The notes under the pieces: generated by a model
What the model was told of the DNA's origin: nothing
Seen by the model: the letters and a program-made list of their open reading frames with translations, nothing else
Databases searched by the model: none
Translations under genes and position numbers: made by a program
Part shown: positions 24,956 to 29,859 of the stretch, in pieces
Numbering within the stretch: position 1 is the first letter of the stretch
Layout of the letters: every line of letters starts with the position of its first letter
Virus record (IMG/VR): IMGVR_UViG_3300025120_000338
Location: 1 to 29,859 of that record
DNA from: a virus
Strand: one strand, 5' to 3'
DNA length: 29,859 nt

Positions 24956-25762
24956 TTAGAACTTCATACTAACATACCCATGTTCATTATATTGACCTAC
25001 TAACCTAGTATATATTTTCCTCATTTTTTTAATTATTTTAGTAATTTGAGGAGTAGATTGATCAGTCATTTCACGTATGTAGATATATATTGCTTTTTTA
25101 TTAAACAATTCTATATTTTCTCTTTTACGGAATAATTCTAATATAGCATCGGCGGTTTTAGCATCTTCAGATTTAGGAAAATGATCAAATAAGTATAATT
25201 CAAAATATCGAAGTAAATATTCTATAAATTCTGTAGCTCTATCTACGGGTTGATCTAATCCTGTATTATTAACTAAATCTATTACTATAGATTGGTCTTT
25301 ATCAACTGCATCTACATCTGTTTTTTGTTTTAATTTCTTATAATTATTATTATTATAAAGTATTAAATATCTTTTTGCTATAGTACCAAAATAAGAAAAT
25401 GCTTTACCTTTTTCTTGTTTATATAAATGGAGTTTTTCAAGTAAAAAGGTTATTACTTCGTGTTGAAGGTGTTGAATTGTGTCTACTTCTGTATAATAAA
25501 ATTTAAAAGTATGAATAATATTTTCTGTTAACTTAAAAAAAGCATATTTTATACGTGCATTATATATAGCATTACGTTTATCTTGATCCGTTTCATTAAC
25601 GTATTCAATAATAGCTTCTTCAGTATCAGCAGTAAAGTATTGATTTTTGGTCTTTGGTTTTCTTCTTCTTAAAGTACCTTTTTTGGTATATTGAGGTCCT
25701 TCATCTTTTTGAGGTACAGTTAGAATTTTTCCCTCAAGAGACTCGTCTAGTGGTGCAATCAT
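24956..25762 (-). CDS. gp55: RNA polymerase sigma factor, T4 gp55-like (late transcription)
   Basis: The 268-residue protein resembles phage late sigma factors. DTIQHLQHEVITFLLEKLHL, KGKAFSYFGTIAKRYLI and NNNNYKKLKQK fit sigma region 2, where the SYFGTIAKRYL block helps bind and melt the -10 element. The C-terminus, IREMTDQSTPQITKIIKKMRKIY, looks like a short helix-turn-helix (region 4 remnant). The first 60 residues are basic (KKGTLRRRKPKTKNQYF). It should direct host RNA polymerase to the late promoters of this phage. It overlaps the upstream membrane-protein gene by 4 nt (ATGA) and is followed directly by the spike operon with its own promoter-like motif. Confidence 0.85.
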   Translation of the reverse strand: MIAPLDESLEGKILTVPQKDEGPQYTKKGTLRRRKPKTKNQYFTADTEEAIIEYVNETDQDKRNAIYNARIKYAFFKLTENIIHTFKFYYTEVDTIQHLQHEVITFLLEKLHLYKQEKGKAFSYFGTIAKRYLILYNNNNYKKLKQKTDVDAVDKDQSIVIDLVNNTGLDQPVDRATEFIEYLLRYFELYLFDHFPKSEDAKTADAILELFRKRENIELFNKKAIYIYIREMTDQSTPQITKIIKKMRKIYTRLVGQYNEHGYVSMKF

Positions 25763-26043
25763 TTATTAAGGTTATACTCGTTGATTAGTTCTTGAATCTC
25801 CTTAATTCCTTTAAAAAACCACCCTATTTCATCATCTGATTCGAATATTTGTTTTGAATCAATTTCTTTGATTTTACGATTAGAATCGGACATTATCTTA
25901 GACAATTGATCAATATATCCATCTCTTTTATTAATTGCATCCTCTAATTTCTCATTTTTTCTCATCAAATTCCAAATAATATAGAAAATGACCCCGAAAA
26001 CAAGGATACCAACATTAATTAAGATAATAGTAAGTGTAGACAT
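25759..26043 (-). CDS. Small membrane protein with cytoplasmic coiled coil
   Basis: The 94-residue protein has one N-terminal membrane helix (LTIILINVGILVFGVIFYIIW, about 4-24). A positive residue pair (RK) follows it, so the tail is probably cytoplasmic. The rest is a charged coiled coil (EKLEDAINKRDGYIDQLSKI) ending in FFKGIKEIQELINEYN. I know no named family. It starts directly after the HD-gene stop (TAAATG) and overlaps the sigma gene (ATGA), so the three are probably translated together. A role at the host membrane is possible. Confidence 0.65.
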   Translation of the reverse strand: MSTLTIILINVGILVFGVIFYIIWNLMRKNEKLEDAINKRDGYIDQLSKIMSDSNRKIKEIDSKQIFESDDEIGWFFKGIKEIQELINEYNLNK

Positions 26044-26796
26044 TTAGAGATTTTTTACTAAATTCATTAAATTATCATTATCAGAACCTATTTTATCTAA
26101 GTTAGAGTTAACTCGATCTTGTTTTGTTTGTTTTGGTTTCGGTTGATTACCAAAAGTATGCAACCATTCTCTCTCAAATTCAATTCTTGCAGCCATAAGG
26201 TCAGCTTGATGTAAAATAAAGGGAAGTGAAGTACGTGGTTTAGTTTCGGGCATATAGCCTTTAAGATATGGTTGATTTGCATCATCATATAAACCATCAT
26301 GGGTTTTGATTGCTATGAATTCATTAGTAGTTAATTGAATTCCTGCTTGTTGTAATAAGAATAAACCTCTGTCTGGGACAGTCATGTATTCATTTGATGT
26401 ATTAAAGGTGTACATCTCACCTAAATTTTTCTTTCTCCATTCATCCTTAGATGGAACAACAGAAACATGTTCTAAGGATCCTATTTTACCTAAATCATGG
26501 TTTAAAGCGGAGACAAATAACTCTTCATCTGTGTACGTATCTTTTGTTCCCATTTCCTGCCATACAGCATTTATTTTAAATGCAGCAGTAATTACACGTA
26601 TAACGTGCTCAACATAACCCCCGGGAAAACAATTGTGATACGCCTTCTTATGAGAAGCTGGGAGTAGGGCAATACGTTCATCCAATTTATTGTAAAAATC
26701 AAGGAACTGATCTTTACGATCCCCCGTAACGTATTTGTTAATGCCACTAAGAAGTACCTCGTAGTTCTCCTTTATTTGCTCCGCTGTTAAAACCAT
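26044..26796 (-). CDS. HD-domain phosphohydrolase
   Basis: The 250-residue protein carries an HD metal site: His64 in GGYVEHVIRV, the His100-Asp101 pair in SALNHDLGKIG and a later acidic residue near IKTHDGLYDD or LHQADLMAARIEFE. This matches HD hydrolases that act on nucleotides or nucleotide second messengers. Likely substrates are (d)NTPs/dNMPs, (p)ppGpp-like alarmones or cyclic nucleotides; the sequence does not decide between them. The C-terminal part is basic and helical. It sits between a 57-residue coiled-coil gene and a small membrane protein with no gaps (TAAATG on both sides). Confidence 0.8.
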   Translation of the reverse strand: MVLTAEQIKENYEVLLSGINKYVTGDRKDQFLDFYNKLDERIALLPASHKKAYHNCFPGGYVEHVIRVITAAFKINAVWQEMGTKDTYTDEELFVSALNHDLGKIGSLEHVSVVPSKDEWRKKNLGEMYTFNTSNEYMTVPDRGLFLLQQAGIQLTTNEFIAIKTHDGLYDDANQPYLKGYMPETKPRTSLPFILHQADLMAARIEFEREWLHTFGNQPKPKQTKQDRVNSNLDKIGSDNDNLMNLVKNL

Positions 26797-26970
26797 TTAG
26801 TCTTGTGTTTCGTTATTTAGATAAGTTTGTGCTTGACTTATCTCTTCTTTAATGTTATCAATTGTTTGATTTACTTGAACGTGTTCACCTCTATGTGAAT
26901 TACTCTTTACAACATTAAGTTGATTTTCAATTTTTTCTAATTTGCGTTGTAATAATTCTTTATATCTCAT
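26797..26970 (-). CDS. 57-residue coiled-coil peptide
   Basis: I translated this by hand: ATG at 26970 and TAA at 26797. The product begins MRYKELLQRKLEKIENQLNV and ends SQAQTYLNNETQD. It is almost entirely a charged coiled coil with no membrane segment. It overlaps the glutaredoxin end by 11 nt in another frame and abuts the HD-domain gene (TAAATG). Its frame is open across the whole gap, which supports it as a real gene. The function is unknown; it may be a partner of the HD protein. Confidence 0.65.
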   Translation of the reverse strand: MRYKELLQRKLEKIENQLNVVKSNSHRGEHVQVNQTIDNIKEEISQAQTYLNNETQD

Positions 26971-27292
26971 AATAAAATTCTAAGAGGATTTCTAATGCTT
27001 CCTCGATTGTGGTAAATATACGATTGCCTCCCATGTTCTCCAAATTACTATCGGGAAGAATATAAATTTCTTCTCCTGGCCTTTTAGTAAAATTTATTAC
27101 TGGGTAGCCTTCGTTTTTATAATTTCTTTCAATCCAATCCCCCATGTATTCATTTTCATCAACATCAATTTCTCTGAAGGGAATATTAAGATGGTTGAGG
27201 GCTTTTTTTAAAGTATTGCAATAAAGACAGTGTGTAAGTGTGTATAACGTTATGTTCCCTACCCCTTTTTTTTCTATTTCTTTAACCCCCAT
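26960..27292 (-). CDS. Glutaredoxin
   Basis: The 110-residue protein has a thioredoxin-fold glutaredoxin core: strand NITLYTL, the redox pair Cys22-x-x-Cys25 (CLYC), helix NTLKKALNHL, strand IPFREIDVD and the cis-proline at GYPVINF (Pro64). The last part (MGGNRIFTTIEEALEILLEF) forms the C-terminal helix that follows a GG motif. It would reduce disulfides, for example in ribonucleotide reductase, as T4 NrdC does. No reductase gene is in the window. It starts 2 nt after an ATATTTATA motif, so the mRNA may be leaderless. A GTG in-frame downstream (…GVGNITLY) is a possible alternative start. Confidence 0.88.
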   Translation of the reverse strand: MGVKEIEKKGVGNITLYTLTHCLYCNTLKKALNHLNIPFREIDVDENEYMGDWIERNYKNEGYPVINFTKRPGEEIYILPDSNLENMGGNRIFTTIEEALEILLEFYYEI

Positions 27293-27294
27293 TT

Positions 27295-27303
27295 TATAAA
27301 TAT
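27295..27303 (-). promoter_or_regulatory. Putative late promoter, ATATTTATA
   Basis: The nonamer ATATTTATA lies 2 nt before the glutaredoxin ATG, in the 54-nt gap after the 96-residue gene. It would drive glutaredoxin through the sigma factor. The very short spacing puts it in the short class with the 19650 site. Confidence 0.45.
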
Positions 27304-27346
27304 TAATTTTTTAAATCTATCGTATCTCAAAGGTAATGGAAATATT

Positions 27347-27637
27347 TCAATTCTCCAAATGTTCTTTAAGAAGCTTTTCCCAAGATTTAATTTTCTTTAT
27401 TCCTTCTTCATGTTTGCTTTCTTCAAACATAGGTAACAAATCATTTTGCAAAGTTTCAAGTACAGGTTCAATTTCCTTTTTATCTACTGTTAGGAAAAGA
27501 GGTTCACCTTTATTTTCTAATTTAAACAAATATTCAAATTGTTCTAAAGAAGTATTTAAAAGTGAAGTTTTTAATTGTGTAAACTCACCTAAAGAACCTT
27601 CTAGTGCATCTATTGTATTTTTTAATATATCATCCAT
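27347..27637 (-). CDS. Small helical protein of unknown function
   Basis: This 96-residue protein is not one I recognise. It is acidic and helical (MDDILKNTIDALEGSLGEFT, KIKSWEKLLKEHLEN) with a short central strand (EPLFLTV). There are no cysteines or membrane segments. It begins one base after the stop of the 44-residue gene at 27639, and the motif-bearing gap before glutaredoxin follows it. Read-through of the two small genes as a pair is likely. Confidence 0.6.
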   Translation of the reverse strand: MDDILKNTIDALEGSLGEFTQLKTSLLNTSLEQFEYLFKLENKGEPLFLTVDKKEIEPVLETLQNDLLPMFEESKHEEGIKKIKSWEKLLKEHLEN

Positions 27638-27638
27638 T

Positions 27639-27773
27639 TTAATAAACTTTATTTTGAAGATCTAATCTCAGCTCTTCTATTTTTTCTTTTGCAGAGCGTA
27701 TGTGACCATCTTCCATTAATTCTTGAATTTGACCTACTTGTAGGTATAATCTATATAACTTATTTTTATCCAT
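27639..27773 (-). CDS. 44-residue helical peptide
   Basis: I translated this by hand: ATG at 27773 and TAA at 27639. The product reads MDKNKLYRLYLQVGQIQELM and then SAKEKIEELRLDLQNKVY, a charged amphipathic helix or coiled coil. The next gene starts one base after its stop. The tight packing and the open frame across the gap suggest a true small gene. The function is unknown. Confidence 0.55.
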   Translation of the reverse strand: MDKNKLYRLYLQVGQIQELMEDGHIRSAKEKIEELRLDLQNKVY

Positions 27774-27806
27774 ATTTTTTAAATTTGACTCAGCGGACTC
27801 TTCTTA

Positions 27807-27835
27807 AAAAACTAACCGATAATGAGTATACCCAA
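27807..27835 (-). promoter_or_regulatory. Weak candidate Bacteroidota-type promoter
   Basis: On the coding strand a TTG at 27835-27833 is followed 18 nt later by TAGTTTTT (27814-27807), one base off the Bacteroidota -7 consensus TAnnTTTG. It lies in the 75-nt gap before the 44-residue gene. The low-complexity A/T context makes chance likely. Confidence 0.2.
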
Positions 27836-27848
27836 TAATACATATATA

Positions 27849-28493
27849 CTATTTTGGGCGTAATTCAATTAAAATCGAGTCTTTTACACGGTAAAGACCA
27901 TCGTATGATACATCCATGTATATTTTAAGAGTCTCATTGTTAATTACCGCGGATTTAGGAATTGGCCCAACCATTTGTTGAGTAAAAAGAGCCAATTCGG
28001 TGGGGTAATATCCATAGCGAGCTGCAGGCGGTACAAAGCGTACACTAAAAGGGTACACATAATAAACAGGATAATTGCTAAAAACGCCGTTGCTATAACT
28101 CCAGTACTTATCAGTAGAGAAGACAGCGCGTATATTAGACTCGCCATTATATTTCTGATTTTCGGCCATATCGGTTGATTCGGCAAAAACTTTTGTGTAA
28201 GTGTAGTTTTCAAGTGTATCTAAATAAATTGTTTGTTGATAATTCTGGGTACCATCGATTGTAACAAATGCTTGACCCGTGCCACGCAAGGGTTCTTCAT
28301 ATACATACCCATCTAACGGATATCTTTGATCCCATACATAAACTTCTTTAGTGCAAGAAGTAAATAATAGTATTATAATTAATACTACAAGTCCAACTCC
28401 GGACCAAGCCGCTATTGTGTATGATGATTTTGTGCTTTCCCTATCGTAATATGGGTGTTCTTCCATTTTATATAACCTTTTTAATTCGGTCAT
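27849..28493 (-). CDS. Possible lipoprotein or single-pass membrane protein
   Basis: The frame is open from a TTG at 28523, but I prefer ATG at 28493 (214 residues, MTELKRLYKMEEHPYY) because a TATATTTG box overlaps the TTG; ATG at 28466 is also possible. A hydrophobic helix (IAAWSGVGLVVLIIILLFTSC) ends at a cysteine in a LLFTSC context, like many Bacteroidota lipoproteins, although about 45 residues precede the Cys, longer than usual. The rest is extracytoplasmic-looking β-structure rich in Tyr (YPVYYVYPFSVRFVPPAARY) with no recognised domain. If exported, it may alter the host envelope, for example to block superinfection. That role is inference. Confidence 0.65.
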   Translation of the reverse strand: MTELKRLYKMEEHPYYDRESTKSSYTIAAWSGVGLVVLIIILLFTSCTKEVYVWDQRYPLDGYVYEEPLRGTGQAFVTIDGTQNYQQTIYLDTLENYTYTKVFAESTDMAENQKYNGESNIRAVFSTDKYWSYSNGVFSNYPVYYVYPFSVRFVPPAARYGYYPTELALFTQQMVGPIPKSAVINNETLKIYMDVSYDGLYRVKDSILIELRPK

Positions 28494-28520
28494 CAATGTA
28501 CGAACAATATCTTGGGGAGC

Positions 28521-28528
28521 CAAATATA
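28521..28528 (-). promoter_or_regulatory. Bacteroidota-type -7 box TATATTTG
   Basis: The coding strand reads TATATTTG, an exact match to the Bacteroidota -7 consensus TAnnTTTG, 27 nt before the ATG at 28493. The region about 20 nt further upstream is A/T-rich but has no clear TTTG -33 element. It suggests an early promoter read by the host sigma factor. Confidence 0.4.
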
Positions 28529-28562
28529 CTTATATATACTTGTCGATATAAAAAATTTTTTT

Positions 28563-28587
28563 AAAAGAAAGGATTAAGATCTTAATC
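28563..28587 (-). terminator. Weak intrinsic terminator
   Basis: On the coding strand GATTAA-GATC-TTAATC (28587-28572, a perfect 16-bp palindrome) forms a 6-bp stem with a GATC loop and is followed by CTTTCTTTT (28571-28563). It overlaps the stop of the 44-residue basic gene. The stem is AT-rich and thus weak, but its position between two genes with separate promoter-like boxes fits a terminator. Confidence 0.45.
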
Positions 28588-28716
28588 TTGTTTCCCAAAA
28601 GAGGTAAAAGCGATTTTGAATAATGAAAGTATACGCTTCCATAACGGTAGCGATTCATTTTCTAAATCTTTTTTAGCGTCTCTTCTTTTTGCCTGCTTGG
28701 TCTTAAATATATTCAT
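28582..28716 (-). CDS. 44-residue basic amphipathic peptide
   Basis: I translated this by hand: ATG at 28716 and TAA at 28582. The product begins MNIFKTKQAKRRDAKKDLEN and ends with an amphipathic helix (PLWKRILSLFKIAFTSFGKQD). The very basic start and the Trp/Phe-rich helix suggest membrane association or binding to a host protein or nucleic acid. A near copy of the promoter motif (ATATTTATT) sits 4 nt upstream and a terminator-like palindrome at its end, so it may be a self-contained unit. No family is recognised. Confidence 0.6.
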   Translation of the reverse strand: MNIFKTKQAKRRDAKKDLENESLPLWKRILSLFKIAFTSFGKQD

Positions 28717-28720
28717 TGTA

Positions 28721-28729
28721 AATAAATAT
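28721..28729 (-). promoter_or_regulatory. Near-match late promoter, ATATTTATT
   Basis: The coding strand reads ATATTTATT, one base off the nonamer, 4 nt before the ATG at 28716. It abuts the end of the oxygenase-like gene. Less certain than the five exact copies. Confidence 0.35.
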
Positions 28730-29271
28730 TACCATAAATCGCCTGATATCTTATGTACTGGGCGTTTGTATGAAGAATACGAGTAATTTATACATATTCT
28801 TTTTTTATTATCGGTTTGGGGTAAAGGTCTATGAAGTAGCCATGAGGGAAATAAAGTTAATACATTCTCCTTAGCCTCTATAGAATATGGCTCTCTCGAT
28901 GGGTTAGAAACCTCTAATCCGCCACCCTGTTGAGGAGGTGTAATATACATGACTCCTGTTATAGAGGCCGTACTTTCCGTATGATTATGCCATACTGAGT
29001 TGTAATTTTTATTATCTTGAACGTAAATATTATATTCATTTCTCTCAAAATTGGAATCAACATTATAATACTCGTGTATAATAGGATTAATAATATTCTC
29101 TAAGTAATTATTAACCTCTGCAATATTGCAATAAACATTATAAACTCCCTCGGGAGGAGGATTATCATAAAAATGTTGAAGTAATCTATCTCTCCAAGGA
29201 TCTAAAAACTCTTTTAAAGGTAAATCGTAGTATTGATGAACCCATCTATCTAATCTCCAAAACTTAGTCAA
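28729..29271 (-). CDS. 2OG-Fe(II) oxygenase-like protein (TIGR02466-type)
   Basis: The 180-residue protein resembles the short 2-oxoglutarate/Fe(II) oxygenases common in marine T4-like phages. His95 and His97 lie in SVWHNHTES, followed by SITGVMYITPP. A distal His147 lies in LFPSWLLHRPLP, and Arg158 in KKRICINYSYS could bind 2-oxoglutarate. The usual HxD aspartate is not evident; the second position here is His97, so the iron site is atypical or the assignment of ligands is off. The N-terminus is aromatic and charged. It might hydroxylate a protein or nucleotide. Its start overlaps the end of the 47-residue gene by 8 nt. Confidence 0.75.
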   Translation of the reverse strand: MTKFWRLDRWVHQYYDLPLKEFLDPWRDRLLQHFYDNPPPEGVYNVYCNIAEVNNYLENIINPIIHEYYNVDSNFERNEYNIYVQDNKNYNSVWHNHTESTASITGVMYITPPQQGGGLEVSNPSREPYSIEAKENVLTLFPSWLLHRPLPQTDNKKRICINYSYSSYKRPVHKISGDLW

Positions 29272-29407
29272 ATTTATAGTATTTAATTGTATCTTCTCGT
29301 ATTACTTCCTTGATCTCTGGTTCACCTAATGAAATTAGTTTTTCTAACAAATTAGGTTCTACTGAATGCATATAATCAATAGTATCTTGCATATAAATTA
29401 AACTCAT
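29264..29407 (-). CDS. Small acidic protein, start at MSLIYM
   Basis: I take ATG at 29407 as the start, giving 47 residues (MSLIYMQDTIDYMHSVEPNL and then LISLGEPEIKEVIREDTIKY). The frame stays open further upstream, but there it runs through the membrane-peptide gene and gives a Cys/His-rich, unlikely sequence. The chosen ATG overlaps the stop of that peptide (ATGA, 29404-29407), which suits translational coupling. The protein is acidic and partly helical. No family is recognised. It overlaps the oxygenase-like start by 8 nt. Confidence 0.55.
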   Translation of the reverse strand: MSLIYMQDTIDYMHSVEPNLLEKLISLGEPEIKEVIREDTIKYYKFD

Positions 29408-29514
29408 AATACACCTATTAATATTATTGTAAGTAAAGCTATTAAAACAGCCGCACCGATTACCATGTAACCGATGAGAAGCCATTCTAATAAGTTTTTC
29501 TTTATTTTATTCAC
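29404..29514 (-). CDS. 36-residue single-pass membrane peptide, GTG start
   Basis: I translated this by hand: GTG at 29514 and TGA at 29404. The product begins with a short basic segment (NKIKKNLLEW), and almost all the rest is one membrane helix (LLIGYMVIGAAVLIALLTII). The GTG overlaps the stop of the Hc1-like gene (TAGTG), and the stop overlaps the next start (ATGA). An in-frame TAA lies just upstream, so no longer form is possible. Positive N-terminus inside, tail out is the likely topology. Role unknown; small phage membrane peptides may serve in lysis or exclusion. Confidence 0.6.
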   Translation of the reverse strand: MNKIKKNLLEWLLIGYMVIGAAVLIALLTIILIGVL

Positions 29515-29693
29515 TATAACCTTGGCTTACCTGCCTCGGCCATATTGGCCTTCTTATATGGCGTGATTAATTTTTTAATTGCTCCTGCTGCCTTTCTTGC
29601 TCTCTGTTGAGATGCCTTAGTACTACCATTATTTTCTCCTACTAGGATATTGAATTGTTCTACGATTTGCTCGTAAATCTCGTGTTTTGTCAT
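29514..29693 (-). CDS. Hc1/histone-H1-like small basic protein
   Basis: I translated this by hand: ATG at 29693 and TAG at 29514, 59 residues. An N-terminal helix (MTKHEIYEQIVEQFNILVGE) is followed by NNGSTKASQQRARKAAGAIK and a Lys-rich tail (KLITPYKKANMAEAGKPRL). The helix, GNxxAGTRxRKxxQEIKxLA-like order matches the Hc1 (histone-H1-like) family that is widespread in Bacteroidota, though the match is partial. It would bind DNA nonspecifically, perhaps to compact or protect phage or host DNA. The next gene starts on the last base of its stop codon (TAGTG). Confidence 0.6.
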   Translation of the reverse strand: MTKHEIYEQIVEQFNILVGENNGSTKASQQRARKAAGAIKKLITPYKKANMAEAGKPRL

Positions 29694-29698
29694 AATTT

Positions 29699-29859
29699 TT
29701 AATTTGATGTTATTAATATAATAAAGAGAATGGCTAAAGTAAGTATCATTAATTTGGCTACCACATCCATTATCTCTATATCTTTTAAACTACCTGTTGC
29801 TAAAACCGAATATAGAATGCCTTTTATTAACCAATCTATAGTTTTCCATGCTTTAAGAT
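29699..29859 (-). CDS. Membrane protein, C-terminal end only
   Basis: The frame is open to the window edge, so the start is missing. The visible 53 codons encode KAWKTIDWLIKGILYSVLAT and then DVVAKLMILTLAILFIILITSN, with a C-terminal membrane helix and perhaps a second one before it. It ends at TAA 29699, 5 nt before the Hc1-like gene. No family can be assigned from this fragment. Confidence 0.5.
   Translation of the reverse strand, partial: LKAWKTIDWLIKGILYSVLATGSLKDIEIMDVVAKLMILTLAILFIILITSN

Noticed and set aside
27774-27848. GACTC repeats in the gap before the 44-residue gene as a hairpin
   Set aside because: The two GACTC copies are direct, not inverted, so they cannot form a stem with each other.
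28494-28523. TTG at 28523 as start of the lipoprotein-like gene
   Set aside because: It overlaps the TATATTTG -7 box and adds only a short, unlikely N-terminus; ATG at 28493 or 28466 is more plausible.
29408-29485. Upstream extension of the 47-residue gene to 73 residues
   Set aside because: The added 26 residues are Cys/His-rich and coincide with a better membrane-peptide frame; the ATGA overlap supports the shorter form.

Overview
The window is a compact, AT-rich stretch of a tailed-phage genome. Every gene I can support lies on the minus strand, so the reading order runs from high to low coordinates. Genes are packed tightly, often with overlapping stop and start codons. The longest stretch without a gene is about 90 bases. 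I see no tRNA, rRNA, CRISPR array, insertion sequence, integrase or attachment site. A T4-like myovirus is indicated by gp25- and gp6-type baseplate wedge proteins, a gp5-type OB-fold spike protein, a gp55-like sigma factor, a short CHC2/Toprim primase and very large SGS/TGS-rich tail proteins.

Several independent signs suggest a (probably marine) Bacteroidota host. Start codons lack Shine-Dalgarno sequences and sit in A-rich leaders. One tail fibre carries repeats like those of the flavobacterial gliding adhesin SprB. One gene is preceded by a TAnnTTTG box, the Bacteroidota -7 element. A small protein resembles the Hc1/histone-H1-like family common in that phylum. The host assignment is inference.

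Layout in transcription order. (1) 29859-27639: small membrane proteins, an Hc1-like protein, a 2OG-Fe(II) oxygenase-like protein, a possible lipoprotein and small helical proteins. (2) 27637-24956: a small helical protein, glutaredoxin, a coiled-coil peptide, an HD phosphohydrolase, a small membrane protein and the sigma factor. (3) 24915-19666: a helical protein, two spike/hub genes and a 1007-residue protein with a strongly hydrophobic core. (4) 19646-10102: a 160-residue protein, gp25-like and gp6-like wedge proteins, a DNRLRE-like protein, a small coiled-coil protein and a 1788-residue tail protein. (5) 10059-2678: fibre and peripheral baseplate proteins, including the SprB-repeat/cupredoxin-like fibre and a fibre with cysteine-bracketed repeats. 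(6) 2668-1: a GIY-YIG endonuclease, a primase, a PD-(D/E)XK nuclease and a truncated P-loop kinase.

The nonamer ATATTTATA (coding strand) occurs in five intergenic gaps, each just upstream of a start codon, with a near copy in a sixth. It divides the window into blocks that match the functional modules. The simplest model is that this is the phage late promoter, read by the sigma factor encoded next to the spike operon, with translational coupling (TAATG, ATGA, TAGTG and TAAATG junctions) inside each block.
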